Source: CALODL01 sp942492115 (GTDB taxonomy: Bacteria > Planctomycetota > Phycisphaerae > UBA1845 > CAIVHJ01). Taken from it: a DNA stretch of 64,000 nt. The notes below the pieces were generated by a model. That model was not told the origin of the DNA. It worked only from the letters and a program-made list of their open reading frames with translations, and ran no database searches. Positions 15,925 through 24,491 of the stretch are shown here, in pieces. Position 1 is the first letter of the stretch. The number at the start of each line of letters is the position of its first letter. The stretch covers positions 397,757 through 461,756 of the forward strand of contig CALODL010000015.1 in assembly GCA_942492115.1 (NCBI GenBank), written 5' to 3'. Position numbers and translations under genes: made by a program.

Positions 15925-18606
15925 TCAGTTCTCTCGCAGTAGCGTCGCGACCGTTTCGATCAGCGAGTCGTCCTGGAAACTGGCTTTTGTCAGGTAGGCA
16001 TCCGCTCCAGCATCCATGCCCGCAAGCCGATCCTCCTCGCGATCCTTGTAGGACACGATGATAATCGGCAACTCCTGAAAACGCATGTCCGCTCGAACCT
16101 GGCGAATGAGCTCGATGCCTGTCATGCGCGGCATGTCCACGTCGGAGATCATCAAGTCATAGTGGCCTGAGCGCAAGGTATTCCAGCCATCCTGACCATC
16201 GACGGCCACTTCGACGTCGTAGCCGTGCTTCTTGAGCAATTGCCGTTCGACCTCCCGAACCGTGATCGAGTCATCGACTACGAGGATACGCTGCCGATCC
16301 TGAGGAACTTCCGGCCGACCGATCGCGGTGACGCCCCGCATCCGGCCTTCGTGCAGAAGCAGTTGCATTGAGGTCAACATGTCGTCAACATCGATGATGA
16401 GAATCGGGGTCCCGTCTTCAAGTAATGCCGCCGAGGAGATGTGCGGAACCTTGCCCAGTCGTTCATCGAGTGGGCGCACCACAAGATCCTGCTCCCCGAC
16501 GAGTCCGTCGACTGTCAGCCCGCACAACTGGCCCACCTGACCAATGACAACAATGTTAATCCAGTCCCCCGTTGGCCCGGCGTCATTCAGCCCCAGGATG
16601 GCCGCGGCGCTGACCAGCCCGACCGATTCGCCATCCAACTGGAACTGTTGGCGCCCTTCGACCGGGGACACCTCCTCCGTCGCAACCCGCACGACACGAA
16701 CGAGGCGCGACAAAGGAAAGGCAAACAACTCCCCGGCGACGCTCGCCAGGGCAGCCCGGATGACGGACAGTGTGACGGGCAGGCGAAACGTAAACGTCGT
16801 CGACAGACCCGGCTCGGACGACAGCTGAATCGTCCCCGAAACCTCCTGGACCATTGACTTGACGACATCCAGACCCACGCCGCGGCCCGACACTTCGGTG
16901 ACTTCGGAACGTGTTGAAAAACCAGGTAGAAACAAAAAATCCATGAGCTCGGGCGTGCTCAGTTTAGCAGCCATCGACTCGTCGATGAGTTGACGATCGA
17001 CAATGCGCCGACGGACGCTTTCCGGGTCAATGCCTCGACCATCATCGCGGACCTCGACCGTCAACATTCCAGCATGGTGTCGCGCTGAGAGAACCATGTG
17101 CCCCTCGGCGGGCTTACCCGCAGCCAGGCGCACGTCGGGCATCTCAATTCCGTGATCGACCGCGTTGCGGACCATGTGATTGAGGGGTGCTTCGAGCTTG
17201 CGCATGATGTCACGGTCGACGCGGACTGCTTCGCCGCGCACCTCGAAACGAATCTTCTTCCCCAGGCTGCGTGCTAAATCGCGGACCAGCCGCGGAAAGG
17301 CGGTCACGCCTTCACTGAACGGACGCATACGACTGCTGAGCACCTCATTGTACAACGATGTCGAAAGCTTCTCGGCGCGCCAGGCTGCTTGTTCCAGGTC
17401 GACGGCATGGTGCCCAACAGCCTGTTCGACCTCGCGATTCAAACCCCGCAAATCTTCGACATCCACTGACCGCCCATTGCGCCCGCCCAACATCACGCCT
17501 AGACGACGCTGCAATTCCCGCAGATGGCTCAACCCCTGAGACAAGGTATCGAACCTCCGCGACGCGATCATGGTCTCAGAAGCCAGTTGCATCATGCGAT
17601 CGAGATTGTGTGCACTGACGCGCACAACAGCTTCCTCGCGTTGCCCCGGCTCGGATGTGGTCGGCGCCGCCTCGGGTTCCTGTGCCGCAGGCGGCGGCGC
17701 GGATGCGGGTGGCGCGGGACGGGCCACGCGTTGCTGCGGTGCCGGCCCCATCAAAGCCGTCGCCAATTCTGTGATCGCCGCACCGTGCTGTGCGGACCAT
17801 TGTTCCACGCGATCCTCGGTCAACGTGCCGATGCGTTCCAGGAGGTCCACGCCGGCGAGCAATTGATCGACCCGCCCCGCGGTAAGCGTCTCGCTACCCT
17901 TTTGAACACCTAGAAAGCGGTCTTCCATGGCATGGGCAAGCTGTACGGCGATGTCGAAACCGATGATCCGCGCTGCCCCTTTGATCGAATGGGCCGCGCG
18001 CATGAGGTTGTCGATGTTGGAGACATCGGCGGGATCGCGTTCCATTGCCAGCAAGCCGTCGCTCAGCGCAGCGCAATGGGTCTCGGCTTCTTCTTTGAAC
18101 AACTCGAACAACGACATGTCCGCCGGAACCCCAGCTGGAGCCTTCGATGGCGGCAGCGGCGTGGTGGTAGCGGGCGCCTCAGCTGTTGCTGAGGCGGGGT
18201 CGCCAGGCGGCTCCGTTCGAAGCGCCGCGGACAGCGTCTCAATCGCCGCAGCATGCTGAGACGACCACGCCTCGATGCCATTCTCGGTCAACTCCGCAAG
18301 GCGTGCCAGAATATCGACCCCTTGAAGGAGCTGGTCGACGCGACCAGACGACAGTTGCTCCTGGCCCTTTTGAACCGTAACAAAGCAGTCCTCCATCGCG
18401 TGAGCCAGTGTGACCGCCGTATCGAATCCAATGATCCGAGCTGCCCCCTTGATCGAGTGAGCTGCGCGCATCAATGGCTCGATACTCGACACGTCCGATG
18501 GATCGCGTTCGAGCGCCAACAAACCATCGTTCAGAGCAGCACAGTGGGCCTCAGCCTCCTGCTTGAAGAGCTCGAACAACGAAAAATCACCCAGGGAATC
18601 GCTCAT
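15925..18606 (-). CDS. cheA: Hybrid CheA histidine kinase with two Hpt domains and a C-terminal receiver
   Basis: An 893-residue protein: Hpt domain 1 (His50 in RAAHSIKGAARI), a Pro/Ala-rich linker, Hpt domain 2 (second copy of the same motif, around residue 210; the two Hpts are close duplicates), dimerisation helices, HATPase (NHMVRNAVDHGIE, DDGRGID, GRGVGLDVVKSM), a CheW-like domain (about 580-720) and a receiver (about 770-893, Asp in MISDVDMPRMTG). No P2 CheY-binding domain is seen. Hybrid CheA-receiver proteins are typical of Wsp/Frz/Dif-like systems. The start overlaps the cheW stop by 4 bases. Confidence 0.96.
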   Translation of the reverse strand: MSDSLGDFSLFELFKQEAEAHCAALNDGLLALERDPSDVSSIEPLMRAAHSIKGAARIIGFDTAVTLAHAMEDCFVTVQKGQEQLSSGRVDQLLQGVDILARLAELTENGIEAWSSQHAAAIETLSAALRTEPPGDPASATAEAPATTTPLPPSKAPAGVPADMSLFELFKEEAETHCAALSDGLLAMERDPADVSNIDNLMRAAHSIKGAARIIGFDIAVQLAHAMEDRFLGVQKGSETLTAGRVDQLLAGVDLLERIGTLTEDRVEQWSAQHGAAITELATALMGPAPQQRVARPAPPASAPPPAAQEPEAAPTTSEPGQREEAVVRVSAHNLDRMMQLASETMIASRRFDTLSQGLSHLRELQRRLGVMLGGRNGRSVDVEDLRGLNREVEQAVGHHAVDLEQAAWRAEKLSTSLYNEVLSSRMRPFSEGVTAFPRLVRDLARSLGKKIRFEVRGEAVRVDRDIMRKLEAPLNHMVRNAVDHGIEMPDVRLAAGKPAEGHMVLSARHHAGMLTVEVRDDGRGIDPESVRRRIVDRQLIDESMAAKLSTPELMDFLFLPGFSTRSEVTEVSGRGVGLDVVKSMVQEVSGTIQLSSEPGLSTTFTFRLPVTLSVIRAALASVAGELFAFPLSRLVRVVRVATEEVSPVEGRQQFQLDGESVGLVSAAAILGLNDAGPTGDWINIVVIGQVGQLCGLTVDGLVGEQDLVVRPLDERLGKVPHISSAALLEDGTPILIIDVDDMLTSMQLLLHEGRMRGVTAIGRPEVPQDRQRILVVDDSITVREVERQLLKKHGYDVEVAVDGQDGWNTLRSGHYDLMISDVDMPRMTGIELIRQVRADMRFQELPIIIVSYKDREEDRLAGMDAGADAYLTKASFQDDSLIETVATLLREN

Positions 18607-19172
18607 TTCAACGCCGCCTCGAATGCATGCATGACGCGCTCGACATCCAGTCGCGTCGCTTGTATCGCGTCAAGATGAATGACTTCAGTACTGAAGTGTC
18701 GCTGGTCTTCGCCAACCGTCAGAGGTAGCGCCTGCGCCTGATCCCGGCTGTAGTTGTACATTCCAACAACCTCGTCGACGCCAAACGCCCACCGGGCATG
18801 ATCAGCACCGATAACGACAAACCGCGCGGCCGTCCCGTCTTCCCTGGGAGCAGCGTGCATGCGCAGAACTGCGGCAAGGCTCATGCACAGAATGATCTCA
18901 CCGTCGATATTGCACAACCCCCTGGCGATGTCGTTGACTCTGTGCGGAATGGCATGAACCGCCGCGGGCTGGCGCACGCAGCCGACTTCGTCAGCGGCAA
19001 TGGCAAATTGCTCGCCGGCAAGAGAAAACACCATCACACAAGCAGAAGCGTGTTCGGATTCTCCGAGACTGCGGGCAACCCGCGATGTTCTTTCATCCAG
19101 GTCTGCAGAACTCAATGGACGATCGAGCAGGCGATACGTGGCATCATCGTTATGCTTTGGATCATCTGACAC
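18603..19172 (-). CDS. CheW-type adaptor protein
   Basis: A 189-residue CheW-domain protein (core residues about 40-180: MVFSLAGEQFAIAADEV, IPHRVNDIARGLCNIDGEIILCMSLAAVL, RFVVIGADHARWAFGVDEVVGM) with a short N-terminal extension. Adaptors of this kind couple chemoreceptors to CheA. Its last base pairs overlap the cheA start. A second adaptor gene lies two genes upstream, so the system has two CheW proteins, like Wsp operons. Confidence 0.93.
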   Translation of the reverse strand: MSDDPKHNDDATYRLLDRPLSSADLDERTSRVARSLGESEHASACVMVFSLAGEQFAIAADEVGCVRQPAAVHAIPHRVNDIARGLCNIDGEIILCMSLAAVLRMHAAPREDGTAARFVVIGADHARWAFGVDEVVGMYNYSRDQAQALPLTVGEDQRHFSTEVIHLDAIQATRLDVERVMHAFEAALK

Positions 19173-19219
19173 AATATGTTCTCCGGGCAGGCAGCGTACG
19201 AGCCACCGAGGTCACGCGG

Positions 19220-19404
19220 TCAGGGGTCGCGCCGCTGACGCTCGTTCAACAGTCCCAATTGCAATCGAGCCTCCTCGTGTCCGGGATCGAGGTATACTGC
19301 CTTGCGAAATAATTGTCTGGCTTCGTCCACCGCTCCCAGGGCCATCTCGATACTCCCGAGCAGCGCCAGTGTGTCGGCATCAGGTCCGTGCTCTTCGAGC
19401 GTGA
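19220..19404 (-). pseudogene. Displaced TPR tail of the CheR protein
   Basis: In the frame two bases off the main CheR frame the sequence reads ITLEEHGPDADTLALLG, then LGAVDEARQLFRKAVYLDPG and HEEARLQLGLLNERQRRDP before a TGA at 19220-19222. This is the normal C-terminal TPR of WspC/CheR-TPR proteins. Removing one GC unit from the tract next to it restores one open frame. Confidence 0.8.
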
Positions 19405-20394
19405 TGCGCGCGGCGCGCGCGCGGCGTGAAGATCACCGCGATCCGCCAGTCCACGGGCGTCGACAGCCGGCAGCGGCTCCACCGGTGGCGACACTGGCGT
19501 TTTCGACCGCTCACTTTGCGGTGCACGCCGCACCGGCCCGGGCGGAATCCGCTTGGGTATGGGCTGCCTGACAGGGTTCCGAGAAGACGTCGCGTCACGA
19601 TCCGTTGGATCCACTCGGCACCAGGCGAACGCTCCGGGGGCGGGAATTGGTTCACAAGCTCCCCCGAGGTCGACATGCTCCGAGTGCCCCAGCATCAACC
19701 AGGTGCCCGGCACACTGGACTCGAGTATCCGGGCCACGAGGCGCGCCCGCCCGACGGTATCGAGATAAATCAGGATGTTTCGACAGAAGATCACCGCCGG
19801 GCGCGCGGGCCAGCCCGCAGAGTCCTTGAGAACGTCGGTATGACGATAGTCAATGGTCTCGAGCAACTCCTGGGATACCTGTATGACGTCGTCCACACAA
19901 TCAATCCAATCATCGACCCACGGCGGCCGCTCACGTATGGCACGGGCCCCGTATGTACCCGCGCGCGCCTGTGCAATCGCGACTCCACTGGCGTCGAAGG
20001 CCATGATTTGAATCCGCTTTGCGGGCCAGCCCGCTTGCCGGGCAGTAATGGCCATGCTGACCGGCTCCTCGCCACGCGCACAACCGATACTGATCATCTC
20101 GAGCTGATGGTCCACCGGGCTCTCCATGAGCACCTGACGAAGATGGCGCTCGAGCGCCAGGTACGACGCCGGATAGCGAAATAACCACGACTCCGGAACC
20201 GCCACGCCGTCTGCGAGAGCTTCGACTTCCGTAGGCGAGGTGCGCAAGACCTCGAGGTACGCCTCGCTATCCCCAATCCCCAGAAGCTGCATGCGCTGGC
20301 TGACCATCTGGGCGAACGGCGAGCCTTCAAGCAATTCCGCCTTGAACGCCCGGGCCTGCCGCAGCCAGGCCGCGATGGGGGCATGCGTGGTCAC
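19246..20394 (-). CDS. CheR-type chemoreceptor methyltransferase (frameshifted before its TPR tail)
   Basis: The GTG start at 20394 overlaps the stop of the upstream cheW. The 270-residue methyltransferase part is intact: SAM-binding ISIGCARGEEP (family CSTGEEP), MAFDASGVAIAQAR, VIFCRNILIYLD and LMLGHSEH. A linker rich in Pro/Arg follows. In a GC dinucleotide tract around 19405-19426 the frame breaks: the annotated frame ends at 19246 with unrelated residues, while another frame continues as a perfect TPR motif (TLALLGSIEMALGAVDEARQ) ending at 19220. CheR-TPR fusions occur in Wsp- and Frz-like systems. The enzyme should methylate the receptor at 20871. Confidence 0.9.
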   Translation of the reverse strand: MTTHAPIAAWLRQARAFKAELLEGSPFAQMVSQRMQLLGIGDSEAYLEVLRTSPTEVEALADGVAVPESWLFRYPASYLALERHLRQVLMESPVDHQLEMISIGCARGEEPVSMAITARQAGWPAKRIQIMAFDASGVAIAQARAGTYGARAIRERPPWVDDWIDCVDDVIQVSQELLETIDYRHTDVLKDSAGWPARPAVIFCRNILIYLDTVGRARLVARILESSVPGTWLMLGHSEHVDLGGACEPIPAPGAFAWCRVDPTDRDATSSRNPVRQPIPKRIPPGPVRRAPQSERSKTPVSPPVEPLPAVDARGLADRGDLHAARAPRASRSKSTDLMPTHWRCSGVSRWPWERWTKPDNYFARQYTSIPDTRRLDCNWDC

Positions 20395-20862
20395 ATTTGT
20401 TCTCCCGCTCGGCTGAACAGAACCTCGTGGTGCTCAGCCGTCAACAATCGCTCGATCTCGATCAGTTGCACGTCGCCCTGTTCGCATCGCGCCACCGGAC
20501 CGAGGTATTCCGCCTGCGGTACGGCCAGTCCGGGATGACATGCCTCACCCGCGAATTCGATGGCTTGCAGCCCGACGACGCGGGCCACCACCAGCCCCAG
20601 GCAGCGCTGCGCCCCCAACGTCGTCGCTCCTGATGGACACGACGATGATCCGGCTGCCCATCCGACACGGAATGGGCCCTGTGCCCAGCAGTATTCCACC
20701 GTCCACACAAGGCAAGAGGTCACCGCGATAGTTGATCAAACCCAGAATCCACTCGGGCGCGTGCGGCACGGAGCGTGTTTCGACCAACGGTAAGATTTCG
20801 ACGACGTGCTCAGCACGCGTCGCGTAGCGCTGCTCGCCAATCTGCCACACGCAACAGTTCAT
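20391..20862 (-). CDS. Second CheW-type adaptor, split by a frameshift
   Basis: From ATG 20862 the frame gives a typical CheW start (CVWQIGEQRYATRAEHVVEILPLVETRSVPHAPEWILGLINYRGDLLP in short: AEHVVEI, GLINYRGDLLPCVD, RIIVVSI) but derails after a run of five G residues (plus-strand C run 20612-20616). One base over, the frame continues as RCLGLVVARVVGLQ, the final CheW strand, and ends in GEQM with a TGA that overlaps the cheR GTG. Taking out one G gives a normal adaptor of about 156 residues. The coupling to cheR supports the second frame as authentic. It may be a sequencing indel or a true lesion; the other CheW could substitute. Confidence 0.85.
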
Positions 20863-20870
20863 CGCCCGAG

Positions 20871-22964
20871 TCAGCCTTTCAATGTAAACGTGGAGATGGA
20901 TGACTGGAGTCCCGCAATAGCCTCATGCAACTCGCCCGCTGCCCGCGCGAACTCACGGTTGGTCTGGACTGATTGTTCGGCCACTTCAGTCAGTTGGGTC
21001 ATCGCCTGGCTGATCTGCTCGGTCCCACGGCCCTGACTGTTGACGCTTTCGAGCACGCGGTCGAACTGCTCTGTATTGGTCCACACACGTTCTATGATTT
21101 GTTCCATCTGTGTGCTGATCTCGCTGACCGTGTCGACGCTGCGACGGACACGATCAGAGAAACGATCCATTTCCATGACGCCGCTGCTGACTGCCGCTTG
21201 CATCTGTTGAACCATCCTCTCGATATCGGTCGTCGCCAGTGCAGTCTGGTCAGCCAGTCGGCGGATTTCGCGGGCCACGACGAGAAACCCGATGCCGAAC
21301 TCGCCGGCCTTCTCGGCTTCGATCGCCGCGTTGACCGACAGCAGATTCGTTTGATCTGCAACCTTCGTGATGGTCGTGATGACCCCCGAGATATTGGTCG
21401 CGCGGTCGTTGATGACCGCGAGTTTCTCGCCGATTGATTCGGTTGCATCGGCCAGGCTCTTCATCGTGGATTCCATATCCTGGAGGCTCTCCTGCCCGGA
21501 AGTCGCCAGGTCCGCCGTCCCGCGGGCGACAGTGTTGACATCTCCCATCGTATGCGACAGCTCACTACTCGATGCTGATATCTGTTTCACCGCTGCTGCG
21601 ATTTGCATGGCGGAGGAGCCGAACGCGCTAACCGAAGCGTCCTGTTCGCGACTGCTCGCCGCCATTTGAGTCGCGGTAGAGTTCAATTGGATGCTCGAAC
21701 GTTTGACTTGACCGATTAGATCATTGAGATTTGACGTCATGGTTCCTATGGCGCGCAGCAACACACCGGTCTCGTCATGCGCCCCATCGGTATCGAGGGC
21801 CTGAGTCAGGTCACCGTGGGCGACGCGGTCCGCGACTTCGACCGCAACATGTACTCGCCGCCCAACGCGAACCGCACTGACGATCAAGAGGACCAGCATG
21901 AACAACACGCCGACCACGGCGATAATGATGCCACGCAACAACTGACTCCAGATCGGGGCCAGGATAGCCGCCTCCGAACGACGCAGGATCAACAGCCATT
22001 GACCGCGGGGGATCGTTGCCGACGCGTAGTAGTAGTTCGCCCCATCGACCGGGTCTTTGTCGACGACAAACTTGCCGTCCTCCTGATTGTCAAACAGCTC
22101 ACCAAACAGGCCCCGATAGGCACTGTCGAGCAGGGACTGGGTCTTGAGCACCATCAGCGCCCCGAAAGCCGAGCCCTCTTCGGGGTCGGTCGTCGCCGCA
22201 ATGAACTTGCCACCAGAGCTGATGAGAAAGGCATCTACGTCCAATTCGAGCGCTAACCGGCGTAGTTCCCGTTCAACATCGGTTAGAGCGCGATCGACGC
22301 CTGCGACGCCTTTGAACTGTCCCTCGATGATTATGGGATAGGTCTGCTCGACGATCATTTTGCCCTGATACACATAGGGCTCCGTGACCATCGCTGCAGG
22401 AACCTTCGTTCGGTCAAAAGCATCCTTGACGCCTTTGTAGTACTGGCTGGTGTCCATATTCACCAGCGGCTCGAGCACAATACCCTTGTCTTTGTCGGGG
22501 GAGACGAACCAGTACGGTATGAAGCGGCCCGCGTCATCGATGGCTTTGGAGTCCAACTGCCCGAGGCTCTCAGCATCCCGGCCATCGGCATTCGGCTCGT
22601 ACCCAAAATAGGCACCCGTCAGTTGCGGCGATGACTCGAGGACCATCCGGGAAAACTTGAGCGAGGATTCACGATCACCGAACATGCCGCTCATTTGCGC
22701 TTCAGCCATACGCTGAGCCGACCACACGGCGTGATCGTTGGCCTCCTGGATCGTCGTGGCGGCCATAAGGGTGTCGTCCACCAGCAAGCGCTCTCCCGTC
22801 TCACGCATACGACTGAAGTTACGCGCGTAGTTGAGCACGATGACAACGGACACGATTCCGATCATCGGTAGAGCGACGAACAACATCGCCCGGCCAGCGA
22901 TGCGCTGATGAAATCGAATAGAGTGATGGTCCAGGTTCGCGTGATGGTGAGTGGCTGACATCAT
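20871..22964 (-). CDS. Methyl-accepting chemotaxis protein with dCache-like sensor
   Basis: A 697-residue receptor with a transmembrane helix near residues 27-50, a large extracytoplasmic domain (about 55-330) that looks like a double-Cache sensor (PQLTGAYFGYEPNADGRD, KDKGIVLEPLVNMDTSQYYKG, YPIIIEGQFKGVAGVDRAL), a second helix (LLRGIIIAVVGVLFMLVLLIVSAV), a HAMP domain, and a signalling domain with hairpin tip ERMV-flanking sequences (NLLSVNAAIEAEKAGEFG, VAREIRRLADQ). dCache domains bind amino acids and similar small ligands. It is the first gene of the chemosensory operon; cheW starts 8 bases later. Confidence 0.95.
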   Translation of the reverse strand: MMSATHHHANLDHHSIRFHQRIAGRAMLFVALPMIGIVSVVIVLNYARNFSRMRETGERLLVDDTLMAATTIQEANDHAVWSAQRMAEAQMSGMFGDRESSLKFSRMVLESSPQLTGAYFGYEPNADGRDAESLGQLDSKAIDDAGRFIPYWFVSPDKDKGIVLEPLVNMDTSQYYKGVKDAFDRTKVPAAMVTEPYVYQGKMIVEQTYPIIIEGQFKGVAGVDRALTDVERELRRLALELDVDAFLISSGGKFIAATTDPEEGSAFGALMVLKTQSLLDSAYRGLFGELFDNQEDGKFVVDKDPVDGANYYYASATIPRGQWLLILRRSEAAILAPIWSQLLRGIIIAVVGVLFMLVLLIVSAVRVGRRVHVAVEVADRVAHGDLTQALDTDGAHDETGVLLRAIGTMTSNLNDLIGQVKRSSIQLNSTATQMAASSREQDASVSAFGSSAMQIAAAVKQISASSSELSHTMGDVNTVARGTADLATSGQESLQDMESTMKSLADATESIGEKLAVINDRATNISGVITTITKVADQTNLLSVNAAIEAEKAGEFGIGFLVVAREIRRLADQTALATTDIERMVQQMQAAVSSGVMEMDRFSDRVRRSVDTVSEISTQMEQIIERVWTNTEQFDRVLESVNSQGRGTEQISQAMTQLTEVAEQSVQTNREFARAAGELHEAIAGLQSSISTFTLKG

Positions 22965-23110
22965 GTCCAGTATACTCGGGACGCCCGCGCCGATCTCGTC
23001 TCGAACCCCCGGCGATCCGTGAGCTGCAGGCGGTCTCGTTCAGCCAGGGTGGCAATGCATCGTGACGGGGAGTATCCTGAACGGACGATCCGTGTCCCGA
23101 GGAACCCATC

Positions 23111-24391
23111 ATGAATAAGATACGTTGTTTGTCGCTCGTCTTCTTTGCAGCTCTGACCGGCTGCCAGCCTGCACTGACAGAGTCCTGGCCCCAGTGGGGT
23201 GGCCCCGACCGCGATTTCACCGTCCATGCTCGACCGCTCGACGTGGACTGGCCCCCCGAGGGCCCCAGACAACTGTGGAAGATCAAGCTGGGACCCGGCT
23301 ATGGCACCATCGTCAGTGACAGCCAGCGGCTTTACACGATGTACCGGGAAGAGGGCAATGAGATCGTCGTCGCCCTGGATCCACGCAACGGCCGGACCGT
23401 GTGGGAACACCGCTATCCCTGTCCCTTGATCGACGAAGGCGAGGGTGAAGGCAAGAAACGTCATGATACCCGTTTCGGAACGCCGCCCCAATCGACTCCA
23501 GTCGTCGTTGACGACCGCGTGTACACGCTGGGCTTTGGCGGCATTCTGTTGTGCCTGGATGCCCCGTCCGGCAACGTCCTGTGGTCACATGACCTGTACA
23601 ACGACATGGGCGCGAATTTCATGCGCTTCGGCTACTCGGCCAGTCCAGTAGCGTACAACGACCTGCTCATTCTGCCGGTCGGCGGCCAGAACGCGGACGG
23701 AACGAACAACGGCATCATGGCCTTCGACCGCCGCACGGGCGCGGTACGTTGGCGCAGTACCACGTACGACACGGTGTACTCCTCGCCCACGCTCGCCAGG
23801 CTGGATGGCGAGGATCTGCTGATCGCCTATATGAGCGGTCATCTCGTCGCCGTGTGCCCCGCGACCGGCGCCGTGCGCTGGGAGTATCAACCACAGGGCA
23901 CATTCGACGATAGTATCCTCATGCCCATGTGGTGTCCGGGAAACATCCTGCTCTGCCGAATATCCGGCGATGAGCAGGGTATGGCAGCGATGCGGCTGAC
24001 CAGAACCGGCAGCGCGATCGAAGCTGAACGACTGTGGTTGACGGACAAGATCAAAGGCACCCTCAATAACCCGGTCAGGATCGGCCAGACCTGTTTTGGC
24101 CCGGCCGGTGGCCGCGCCGGTATGTTCCATGCGTTTGATCTCAACACGGGCGAAGTACTCTGGAAAAAGCGTGGCTACCCGCGTTCGAAGTGCATTGCAG
24201 CAGGCAGCCAGCTGATCATCCTCGACGAAGAAGGTGTCCTATCCATCGCCACTCCCGGTCGTGAGGACATGGTCGTTCACGCGTCGGCCAAGGTCCTCGA
24301 GGAACCGTCGTGGAGTGCTCCGACCCTCAGCGGCTCGACGCTGTTCATTCGTGACAACCAATCGATGATCGCTCTGGATCTCAGCCTGTAA
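23111..24391 (+). CDS. PQQ-like beta-propeller lipoprotein
   Basis: A 426-residue protein with lipobox LTGC after a short signal, then WPQWGGPDRDF, the usual opening of planctomycete outer-membrane PQQ-propeller proteins, and repeated propeller blades (VALDPRNGRTVWEHRY, LCLDAPSGNVLWSHDLY, MAFDRRTGAVRWRS, HAFDLNTGEVLWKK). The repeats bind PQQ in dehydrogenases, but the catalytic residues are not evident here; a scaffold role like BamB is equally possible. It is divergent from the chemoreceptor gene. A related protein begins at 62617. Confidence 0.9.
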   Translation: MNKIRCLSLVFFAALTGCQPALTESWPQWGGPDRDFTVHARPLDVDWPPEGPRQLWKIKLGPGYGTIVSDSQRLYTMYREEGNEIVVALDPRNGRTVWEHRYPCPLIDEGEGEGKKRHDTRFGTPPQSTPVVVDDRVYTLGFGGILLCLDAPSGNVLWSHDLYNDMGANFMRFGYSASPVAYNDLLILPVGGQNADGTNNGIMAFDRRTGAVRWRSTTYDTVYSSPTLARLDGEDLLIAYMSGHLVAVCPATGAVRWEYQPQGTFDDSILMPMWCPGNILLCRISGDEQGMAAMRLTRTGSAIEAERLWLTDKIKGTLNNPVRIGQTCFGPAGGRAGMFHAFDLNTGEVLWKKRGYPRSKCIAAGSQLIILDEEGVLSIATPGREDMVVHASAKVLEEPSWSAPTLSGSTLFIRDNQSMIALDLSL

Positions 24392-24491
24392 CCGAATCCT
24401 CGAGCCCGCAACGCGCCGCCCCGTGCCTGCCTGTCAGGCATGGGTGACTCGATTCGATGCGGGAGCGTGATTCGGAAAAGCGGTATCACGC

